A model generated the notes under the pieces. It searched no databases. It saw nothing but the letters and a program-made list of their open reading frames with translations, and was not told the origin of the DNA. A stretch of 64,000 nucleotides of DNA. It comes from JAWKVD01 sp041398225. GTDB taxonomy: Bacteria > Pseudomonadota > Alphaproteobacteria > Caulobacterales > Hyphomonadaceae. This document shows positions 8,597-15,729 of this stretch, one piece after another. Position 1 is the first letter of the stretch. Each line of letters starts with the position of its first letter. A program made the position numbers and the translations under genes. The DNA lies in the NCBI GenBank assembly GCA_041398225.1, contig JAWKVD010000004.1:230213-294212 (forward strand). The letters run 5' to 3'.

Positions 8597-8957
8597 GGAA
8601 ACGAGTGACGCCATCGGGGTTCTGTCCGCGCTCGCTCAGGAGGGCAGGCTGGCGGCGTTCCGCTTTCTCGTGCGGGCCGGTCCCGAAGGCGCGCCGGCAG
8701 GCGACATCGCGCGCGCGCTCGATGTCGCGCCCAACACGCTCTCGGCCCAACTCTCCCTGCTCGCCAACGCCGGACTGATCGGAAGCCGCCGGGACGGGCG
8801 CTCGATCATCTACGCGGCGAACTACGACGCGATCGGGGCGCTGATCGTCTACCTCATGGAGGATTGCTGCGGCGGCAAACCCGAAATCTGCGCGCCGGTT
8901 CTGGCGGCGGCGCGTTGCGCGCCGGCGTCCACGCGCGCCCGGCGCGGGCGCGGCTGA
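8595..8957 (+). CDS. arsR: ArsR/SmtB family arsenic-responsive repressor
   Basis: A 120-residue winged-helix repressor. The recognition helix is around LDVAPNTLSAQLSLL (about residues 42-56). A Cys pair follows late in the protein in EDCCGGKPEIC, with one more Cys downstream. This is the As(III)-site layout of the alphaproteobacterial ArsR type, where the thiols lie C-terminal to the DNA-binding helix. ATG 8595 lies inside a palindromic operator, so it likely represses its own operon until arsenite binds. Its stop overlaps the acr3 start by one base (TGATG). Confidence 0.9.
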   Translation: METSDAIGVLSALAQEGRLAAFRFLVRAGPEGAPAGDIARALDVAPNTLSAQLSLLANAGLIGSRRDGRSIIYAANYDAIGALIVYLMEDCCGGKPEICAPVLAAARCAPASTRARRGRG

Positions 8958-10030
8958 TGTCGCTGTTCGAGAGATATCTCACCCTCTGGGTGATCCTCGC
9001 CATCGCCGCCGGCGTCGCGCTCGGCCAGCTTTTCCCCGCCGCGTTTCAGACCATCGCGGCGATGCAGACGGCGAGCGTCAACCTTCCGGTCGCGCTTCTG
9101 ATCTGGGCGATGATCATCCCGATGCTGGTGAAGATCGACTTTCGCGCGCTTGGCGGCGTCGCGGCGCACTGGCGGGGGATCGGCGTAACGCTGTTCGCCA
9201 ACTGGGCCGTGAAACCGTTTTCGATGGCGCTGCTCGGCTGGCTGTTCATCGGATGGCTGTTTCGTCCATTGCTCCCGCAAACGCAGATCGAGTCCTACAT
9301 CGCCGGTCTCATCCTTCTGGGCGCGGCGCCGTGCACGGCGATGGTGTTCGTCTGGAGCAATCTGACCCGGGGCGATGCGCCGTTCACCCTCAGCCAGGTC
9401 GCCCTCAACGACGCGATCATGGTGGCGCTCTTCGCGCCCATCGTCGGAATGCTGCTGGGCCTGTCCGCCATTGTCGTTCCATGGAACACGCTGCTGCTTT
9501 CGGTCGGCCTCTACATCGTCGCGCCGGTGATCCTGTCCCAGCTCCTGCGTGCGCTTCTGGTCCGGGGCGATGGCGGCGGTCTGGCGCGTTTTCTGGGGGC
9601 CGTTCAACCCCTGTCGATGGCGGCGCTGCTGGCGACGGTGGTTCTGCTGTTCGCGTTTCAGGGCGAGCAGATTCTCACCCAGCCGCTGGTCATCGCCTTG
9701 CTGGCCGTGCCGATCTTCATCCAGACCTGTTTCATTTTCGCGATGGCCTATGTCCTCAACCGAACGGTGGGCGAGGCGCACTGCATCGCCGGGCCGTCGG
9801 CGCTGATCGGCGCCAGCAACTTCTTCGAACTGGCGGTGGCGGCGGCGATCAGCCTGTTCGGTCTTCAGTCCGGCGCGGCGCTCGCCACCGTGGTCGGGGT
9901 GCTGATCGAAGTTCCGGTCATGCTGATGCTGGTCGCCGTCGTGAACCGCTCCCGTGGGTGGTATGAAGCGGGGCGAGCGGTGTCCGCCCGCGCGGCCGCA
10001 AACATCCCAGATCCGAAGGCGTCGCCGTGA
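8957..10030 (+). CDS. acr3: ACR3 family arsenite efflux transporter
   Basis: A 357-residue inner-membrane protein with about ten helices, of the bile/arsenite/riboflavin (BART) superfamily. The conserved PCTAMVFVWSNLTRGD segment near residue 130 carries the Cys that is essential for arsenite transport in ACR3 proteins. The longer open frame from 8864 overlaps arsR; ATG 8957 in the TGATG overlap is the start. It expels arsenite made by the downstream ArsC. Confidence 0.93.
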   Translation: MSLFERYLTLWVILAIAAGVALGQLFPAAFQTIAAMQTASVNLPVALLIWAMIIPMLVKIDFRALGGVAAHWRGIGVTLFANWAVKPFSMALLGWLFIGWLFRPLLPQTQIESYIAGLILLGAAPCTAMVFVWSNLTRGDAPFTLSQVALNDAIMVALFAPIVGMLLGLSAIVVPWNTLLLSVGLYIVAPVILSQLLRALLVRGDGGGLARFLGAVQPLSMAALLATVVLLFAFQGEQILTQPLVIALLAVPIFIQTCFIFAMAYVLNRTVGEAHCIAGPSALIGASNFFELAVAAAISLFGLQSGAALATVVGVLIEVPVMLMLVAVVNRSRGWYEAGRAVSARAAANIPDPKASP

Positions 10031-10461
10031 GCGGCCCGTTTCCCGTCGTGATCCATCACAATCCAGACTGCGGCACGTCGCGGAACGTGCTCTCCATCAT
10101 CGAACGGGCGGGGTATGCGCCCGAGATCATCCTCTATCTCGAAACCGGCTGGACGCGGCCGCAACTTCTCGCGCTCTTCGCTGCTGCCGGCCTCACGCCG
10201 CGTTCGGCGTTGCGCGAGACCAAATCGCCGGCCGCCGAATTGGGTCTGCTGGCGCCCGGCTGTCCGGAAGACGCGATCCTCGCCGCCATGGTGGAGCACC
10301 CCGTGCTGGTGAACCGGCCGATCGTCGCAACGCCCAAAGGCGTGCTGCTCTGCCGTCCTTCGGAGACCGTTCTCGATCTTCTCGACCGCTGGCCGCCGGG
10401 TCCTCTCGCGAAAGAAGACGGCGCCCTCATCCTCGACGCCGCAGGCCGACGCGTCGGCTAA
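10027..10461 (+). CDS. arsC: arsenate reductase, glutaredoxin-dependent type
   Basis: A 144-residue ArsC of the thioredoxin-fold (E. coli R773) family, which reduces arsenate to arsenite using glutathione/glutaredoxin. The catalytic Cys is in HNPDCGTSRN (Cys15). GTG 10027 overlaps the acr3 stop by four bases (GTGA), so translation is coupled. It is the last gene of the arsR-acr3-arsC operon. The 250 bp after it hold no gene I can support and mark a change to more A+T-rich DNA. Confidence 0.92.
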   Translation: MSGPFPVVIHHNPDCGTSRNVLSIIERAGYAPEIILYLETGWTRPQLLALFAAAGLTPRSALRETKSPAAELGLLAPGCPEDAILAAMVEHPVLVNRPIVATPKGVLLCRPSETVLDLLDRWPPGPLAKEDGALILDAAGRRVG

Positions 10462-10712
10462 CTGGCCGGGGAGCGTTAGCCCTTGTCCACCGCCGTCACC
10501 CACTGGCCGCCATCCCGGCCAAACATCGCGAGACCCGGGATCGACTTTCAAGGGCGTGCTCCGTGCACCCTCGAGGTTAGAAGTAGCTGGCGTGTTGCAG
10601 ACTGTAGGTGCCAACATCCTTGGCAATCGGCGCAATTCAAGCTGGCAGGTTCGACGCGGCAACCGTCTTCTCGATTGTCCGTCGGTAGGAAGACCGCAGG
10701 AATGGGGGTGGA

Positions 10713-11846
10713 ATGATGTCACATCGAATTGGAAATGCTCACGAACTCTTCGACGCTCGCATCGATATCGACGGCTCATCATTGATTTTGCACAGCCGCG
10801 GTGGACCGACTGGCGGCCGCGCGCCCCGGAACACCGGTTACGAAAAAGCACTCGCGGCGATCTGCGAGCGCTTAACTCGGGGCGATCTACCAGTTGAGCG
10901 CATACTAATCGACAGCGCTCCGGCTCGGCGACTTCCCGAGGCAGGGAGAGTGCTGTTAGATCGGGGCGAGATTGTTGGCACCAGCGCTGAAGATCTTGTT
11001 TTCGAAATCCGGCGGCGCGCGCTTCGCTTCGGTCAATCTAAAGGCGCGAAGGGCGGCAACTCGACAAAGCAAGTCCGCTTCGACTTTGGCGCACCAGACG
11101 GGACCATCATCGAGGTTCTGCAGCTACAAGAATGCGATGAAGAAGCTGGAGCGACCGCTAGTGGCCCCGCTGGGGTGTCGAGGCTGTCTGCGGAGCAGTT
11201 GCGTCGGGTCACGTCGCTCGACATACGCCAGGCCGTCGATCGCTTGCTGGCGGGCGAAGATGCACCGAACTTTGAAGGCTCGCGAGACTATGACGTGCTG
11301 GTTGGAGATGGGCAGCGCCTTGCTCCAAAGAAGGTATTCGGCCTTGCGGTCGAGTCTGCTCTCGGCGTCGAAGCTTTTCCTGGTCACTTCCGCGCCGGTT
11401 GGGGGCAGCCCTGCTTCAAAAAATTGCAGGAGGCGGGATATCAAATTGTCGAAAAGAATGGCGCTCCGAGCGAGCGTACTCCGCATCCGGAGGACGAGGG
11501 TGTCGATGCTCTGAAAGACGCTGAAGAGCGCACATGGGCCGAGGGCGATGCGCGTATCGTCGGTCACCTGAAGTCCGAGCGGCGACGTGATCCCGCCGCG
11601 GCTGCGGCCAAACGGCGGAGCGTTCGAGCTGCCAATGGAGGCTATCTGGCATGTGAGAACCCCAGCTGCTCCACCAACTGGTACGCGGTCTTTCCAGTAG
11701 AGATCGCGGAGAGCGTGTTTGAAATCCATCACACGATCCCGTTGGCCGAGATGAAGGAGGGGCACCGCACAGCGCTCGAAGACCTACTTTGTCTGTGCGC
11801 CAGCTGTCATCGCGCAACCCATCGACGTATGACCATAGAGAGCTGA
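10713..11846 (+). CDS. HNH endonuclease with McrA-like middle domain and unassigned N-terminus
   Basis: A 377-residue protein. The last 67 residues form an HNH nuclease with a Cys4 zinc knuckle (Cys314, Cys319, Cys362, Cys365), the catalytic-type His pair at 339-340 and CHRATH at the end; the usual central Asn is Asp here. Residues about 180-250 (DYDVLVGDGQRLAPKKVFGLA, HFRAGWG) resemble the head domain of ScoMcrA-type modification-dependent restriction enzymes; this is from memory. Residues 1-160 match nothing I know. Base composition is visibly more A+T-rich than its neighbours, and it stands alone with no methylase, so a solitary modification-dependent nuclease acquired by transfer is likely. 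ATG 10716 is an equal start choice. Confidence 0.72.
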   Translation: MMSHRIGNAHELFDARIDIDGSSLILHSRGGPTGGRAPRNTGYEKALAAICERLTRGDLPVERILIDSAPARRLPEAGRVLLDRGEIVGTSAEDLVFEIRRRALRFGQSKGAKGGNSTKQVRFDFGAPDGTIIEVLQLQECDEEAGATASGPAGVSRLSAEQLRRVTSLDIRQAVDRLLAGEDAPNFEGSRDYDVLVGDGQRLAPKKVFGLAVESALGVEAFPGHFRAGWGQPCFKKLQEAGYQIVEKNGAPSERTPHPEDEGVDALKDAEERTWAEGDARIVGHLKSERRRDPAAAAAKRRSVRAANGGYLACENPSCSTNWYAVFPVEIAESVFEIHHTIPLAEMKEGHRTALEDLLCLCASCHRATHRRMTIES

Positions 11847-12045
11847 CATATGGCGGTATCACACAGCCGGTCCACGGCTACCGCCTTCGTCTGGCTGGGT
11901 GCTCGGCAAATGATGTTCTGTGCTTGTGCCCGGCCTTCTCGAAGAGGGCATAAGCGACAGTCGACTGAAACGGCCAATTCTAGCGTTCCACGAGCTGTCG
12001 CCTCGAATTACTGGTAAGGGCCAATAGCGGACAGACGCCAAAGAG
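11847..12045. other. intergenic tail of the A+T-richer insert, no gene seen
   Basis: About 200 bp between the HNH stop and the dispersed repeat. It keeps the lower G+C content of the HNH gene and then gives way to the repeat. I see no start codon with a ribosome site followed by a credible frame, no tRNA and no clear terminator. Confidence 0.5.
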
Positions 12046-12575
12046 TTATCCGACCCGCTCGGTTTCACCCGCATAGTCCTCCTCGCGTCTGGCGCGGGGA
12101 GGGTTCGGGAGACGTCTCCGAGTCCATCGAATGTCAGGCGCCGGCCGGCGTGTTGAGAAAAGGTCCGCGAAGCGGGCGCAGCGTGGACAAGACGCTTCGT
12201 CTGACCAACGCCCGGGAGTGACCTCTCGGGAAGCTCGCGGAAACCGGCTCATGCAAACAGGCTCCGGGGTGTCGAAACCGGGGTTCCAGGTCTCGCGGAG
12301 AGATCTGCACGCGGGTCCGGGATGCGGAAATGGGTCCAAATGCTGGACGTGGGCCGTGCGATCTCTGACGATCGAGACGGACGGTGTTCCCCAGCCAAAC
12401 CCGCCAGCCGCACCGGATCTCAAACCGGCCGCGGGGCGCGTGGGCGTCACGTCTTACGCCAGCCCAACTCCCGCAAGGAGCGGCTGGCAACTTACCCGGC
12501 GCGGCCCCACGCGCCCCGGCCTCCCCATTCAGCATGGGGAGCGATGCGAAACCGGAGAGCCAGCGGCTCGTCCGG
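12046..12575 (+). repeat. 530-bp dispersed repeat, copy 1
   Basis: This stretch is repeated in inverted orientation at 50240-50766. The core (12253-12462 here, 50357-50568 there) is nearly identical, with 115 consecutive identical bases (12253-12367). The flanks (12046-12250, 12463-12575) match in islands. Within the core, arms 12299-12311 and 12355-12366 are complementary apart from one bulged base and would form a long hairpin. Frames across it are open in several phases but do not continue in both copies, so I do not call a protein. Its function is unknown; it could be a mobile palindromic element or a structured RNA. Confidence 0.85.
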
Positions 12576-12589
12576 CCAACCTCGTTTGT

Positions 12590-13378
12590 TCAGATGCGCT
12601 CGCGGATATGCCCGCCGTCTTCCCAGCGCAGGAAGAAGGGGCGCAGCGCCTCGCGACGCAGCCGCGCTTCGATCTCCGAGATCACGAAGCGGGTCACGTT
12701 GGGCAGGTCCAGCGCGGCGGCTTCGGCCAGCGTGAACCAGCGCAGGTCGGCCAGTTCGCGCCCGTCGACCGGCGGGCGGTCGTCGATCAGGCAGTCGGCG
12801 GCGTCGGCCATGAAGAAGCGCGCGTCGAAGCGCTTGTGGCGCATGGGCGGCGTGATGGCGCGGCCGACGAAGGTGAAGCCATGCAGACAGGGCGCGACGC
12901 CGTGTCCGAAATACTCCGCCCAGTCGGCGGGCACGTCGCGCCCGATGTCGGCGGCGCGGCCCACGATCAGGCCGGTCTCCTCATAGACCTCGCGCACGGC
13001 GGTGAGCGGAAAGGCGCGCGGCGCGCGCTCGGTGCGATAGCGGATCGCGGTTTCCTCTTCCGGGCGCAGTTCGGACAGAGACGGCACGAGCAGGTCGTCC
13101 TCGTCGACCCGGCCGCCGGGGAAAACATATTTGTTGGGCATGAAATCGTGCCCGGCCGACCGGCATCCCATCAGGATGCGCGGCTGGTTGTCGTCGAGGC
13201 GGTACATGATCAGCGTCGCGGCGTCGCGCGGGACGGGGATTTCGCGGGCGGGCGGGATCTCCGAACGGATGAGATCGTCCTCGCCCAGCGGTTCGCGCTG
13301 CGCGGCGGCCGCGCGCTCGGCGGCGCTGACCTGTTCGGGATCGTCGTCCGGATCGAAGACCGGCTTGTCGTTGCTCAT
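12590..13378 (-). CDS. Nudix hydrolase (NUDT19-like)
   Basis: A 262-residue protein with an acidic, Ala-rich N-terminal 45 residues and a Nudix fold behind it. The PGGRVDED segment starts the Nudix box, a 35-residue insertion follows, and the catalytic part is REVYEETG. Such split boxes are typical of the NUDT7/NUDT19-like group, which often hydrolyses CoA derivatives; the substrate here is unknown. Its ATG at 13378 overlaps the rnr stop by four bases, so it is translationally coupled to rnr, as in many relatives. Confidence 0.85.
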   Translation of the reverse strand: MSNDKPVFDPDDDPEQVSAAERAAAAQREPLGEDDLIRSEIPPAREIPVPRDAATLIMYRLDDNQPRILMGCRSAGHDFMPNKYVFPGGRVDEDDLLVPSLSELRPEEETAIRYRTERAPRAFPLTAVREVYEETGLIVGRAADIGRDVPADWAEYFGHGVAPCLHGFTFVGRAITPPMRHKRFDARFFMADAADCLIDDRPPVDGRELADLRWFTLAEAAALDLPNVTRFVISEIEARLRREALRPFFLRWEDGGHIRERI

Positions 13379-15729
13379 CGCTTCGGCCGCTTGTTCTTGC
13401 CGTAGCTGGCCTTGCCCTTGGGCTTCTTGCGGGCGTGTTTTATGCCCGCCGGCCGCCCGCCGCCATCGCTGGCGCGTTTCTGTTTCGGGCCGGGCTTGGC
13501 TCCCCCGGGGCCGCCGCCAGGTCCGCCGCCGGGTCCGCGTCGGGGGCCGCGGCCATCCATGCTCGGCATGGGCAGGTCGCGGCGCGGGGCGCGCGGCGGC
13601 GTCAACATGGAGAACAGCAGGCCGCCGGTGAGGGGCGTGGCCTCGACCAGCCGCACGTCGACCTCCATGCCGAGTTCAAAGCGCTTGCCGGAGCGCTGGC
13701 CGACGAGGGCAGAATAGGCCTCGTCATAGATCCAGTATTCGTCCGACAGCCGCGCGGCCGGAACGAACCCGTCGGCGCCGGTGTGGGCGAGGCGAACGAA
13801 CAGTCCGGCCCGGGTCACTCCCGCGATGCGGCCCGCGAAGTCCGCGCCGATATGGCCGGACATGTAGATGGCGAGATAGCGGTCGGTCGCCTCGCGCTCG
13901 GCCGCCATGGAGCGGCGCTCGGTCATGGTGATGTGTTCGGCCATCTCCTCGATCCGCGCGATGTCCTGATCGGTCGCGCCGTCCGGGCCGAGGCCCAGGG
14001 CGCGGATCAGCAGGCGGTGCACGATGAGATCGGCGTAGCGGCGGATCGGCGAGGTGAAGTGCGCGTAGGCCGGAAGGTTGAGGCCGAAATGGCCGAGCTT
14101 CTCCGGCGAATAGCGCGCCTGCGATTGCGAGCGCAGCACGGTTTCGTGGATCAGCGCTTCATGCTCGGTTTCGCGCGCCTGTCCGAGCAGGCGGTTGAAG
14201 CGAGCGCCGGTGACTTTCTCGCCCTTGGTCCATTTGAGGCCGACGGAGGAGATGAAGGTCGCAAGCGCCGCGATCTTTTCGTCGGAGGGCTCCTCGTGGA
14301 CGCGGTAGACGGGGATCGTCCGCTTCTCCTCCAGCGTCTGCGCGGCGCAGACATTGGCCTGGATCATGAACTCCTCGATCAGCCGGTGGGCGTCGAGGCG
14401 TTCGCGGAGGGTGATGGAGGCGATCTTGCCGTCTTCGCCCAGCCGCACGCGGCGTTCGGGTAGGTCCAGCTCCAGCGGGTCGCGCGCCTGCCGGGCCTGG
14501 TCCACGCAGCGCCAGGCCGCCCATAGCGGCTGCAGAACCGGCTCCAGCAGCGGGCCGGTCTTGTCGTTGGGCTTGCCGTCGATGGCGTCCTGCGCCTCGC
14601 GGTAGGAGAGTTTGGCGGCCGAACGCATCCGCCCGCGAATGAAGCGGTGGGCGGTCTTTCGTCCGTCCTTCGCGAAGCGCATTTCGACGGCGAAGGTCTC
14701 GCGCAGTTCGCCTTCGCGCAGCGAGCAGTCGTCGGCCGAGAGGGCCTCCGGCAGCATGGGCGAGACGCGGTCCGGGAAGTAGGTGGAGTTGCCGCGCCTG
14801 TAGGCCTCGCGGTCGAGCGCGGTTCCGACGCGCACATAGGCGGCGACGTCGGCGATGGCGACGATCACGCGCCAGCCTTTGCCGTCGGGCTCGGCGTAGA
14901 CCGCGTCGTCATGGTCGCGCGCGTCCTCAGGGTCGATGGTGACCAGAGGAATGGACGTCAGGTCTTCGCGCGGGGCTTGGGCGGGTCTGGCCTCTTCGGC
15001 TTCCTTGAGCACCGCTTCGGGGAATTCGTCGGGAACGCCGTGGGTGTGGATGGCGATCAGCGATGCGGCGCGCGGATCGTCGGCCCGGCCGATCACTTCG
15101 ACCACGGTGGCGCGCTTGGGTCCGTATCCGCGACCGGCCTTCTGGGCGATGCGGACGAGGTCGCCGTCGGTGGCGTTTCGGGAGTCGCCGCGTTCGATGA
15201 TGAAGTCGGACTTTTCCTTGCGGGAGGTCGGTTCGACCACGCCGCCATACTTGTTGGCCTTGAACACGCCGACCAGCGTCGCGTCCGGGGCCGAGTCGAG
15301 TTTCTTGATGACGCGGGCGTTCCAGCTTCCGTCCGGCGCGCGGCTTATGCGGCACAGCGCACGATCGCCGGGGCCAAGCGCCGTGGCGCGGCCTTTGCCC
15401 TGATGGCCGGCATAGTGGATGTCCGGTCCGTAGACGCCGTCCCGTCCGGACGCGCGGCCGATCAGTTCGCCGTCGCTGTCGATGCGTTCGAACTTGACGA
15501 CGCCGGTGGGCGGCGGGGTGTCCGCCGGATGAAAGGCGCGCTTGCCGGTTCGCACCAGCGCGCCTTCCTCTTCCAGCTGGTCGAGGATGTCGCGCAGCGC
15601 GGCCTTGTGTTCGGGGCGCACGCGCAAGGCGCGGGCGATCTCGCGTTTGGAGGCGAGGTTGGGGTTCCGCTCGATATAGTCGAGGACCATCTGGCGGGTG
15701 GGGGCGCGATCGTTCGCCGTTGGGGTCAA
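13375..15729 (-). CDS. rnr: ribonuclease R
   Basis: A 784-residue 3'-5' exoribonuclease that degrades structured RNA and helps with rRNA and tmRNA quality control. An N-terminal winged-helix domain (residues 8-70) is followed by cold-shock domains and the RNB core, with the metal-binding Asp cluster DPEDARDHDDA near residue 265. An S1 domain comes near residue 640, then a Gly/Pro- and Lys-rich basic tail of about 75 residues. The start is TTG 15729, overlapping the topA stop (TTGA). An AGGAGG sits only one base before it, so an internal start is possible. Confidence 0.93.
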   Translation of the reverse strand: MTPTANDRAPTRQMVLDYIERNPNLASKREIARALRVRPEHKAALRDILDQLEEEGALVRTGKRAFHPADTPPPTGVVKFERIDSDGELIGRASGRDGVYGPDIHYAGHQGKGRATALGPGDRALCRISRAPDGSWNARVIKKLDSAPDATLVGVFKANKYGGVVEPTSRKEKSDFIIERGDSRNATDGDLVRIAQKAGRGYGPKRATVVEVIGRADDPRAASLIAIHTHGVPDEFPEAVLKEAEEARPAQAPREDLTSIPLVTIDPEDARDHDDAVYAEPDGKGWRVIVAIADVAAYVRVGTALDREAYRRGNSTYFPDRVSPMLPEALSADDCSLREGELRETFAVEMRFAKDGRKTAHRFIRGRMRSAAKLSYREAQDAIDGKPNDKTGPLLEPVLQPLWAAWRCVDQARQARDPLELDLPERRVRLGEDGKIASITLRERLDAHRLIEEFMIQANVCAAQTLEEKRTIPVYRVHEEPSDEKIAALATFISSVGLKWTKGEKVTGARFNRLLGQARETEHEALIHETVLRSQSQARYSPEKLGHFGLNLPAYAHFTSPIRRYADLIVHRLLIRALGLGPDGATDQDIARIEEMAEHITMTERRSMAAEREATDRYLAIYMSGHIGADFAGRIAGVTRAGLFVRLAHTGADGFVPAARLSDEYWIYDEAYSALVGQRSGKRFELGMEVDVRLVEATPLTGGLLFSMLTPPRAPRRDLPMPSMDGRGPRRGPGGGPGGGPGGAKPGPKQKRASDGGGRPAGIKHARKKPKGKASYGKNKRPKR

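Noticed and set aside
12131..13405. A 424-codon plus-strand open frame across the repeat and the Nudix gene
   Set aside because: It is antisense to a well-supported Nudix gene, has no ribosome site, is Arg/Gly-rich as expected for a shadow in G+C-rich DNA, and does not continue in the second repeat copy.
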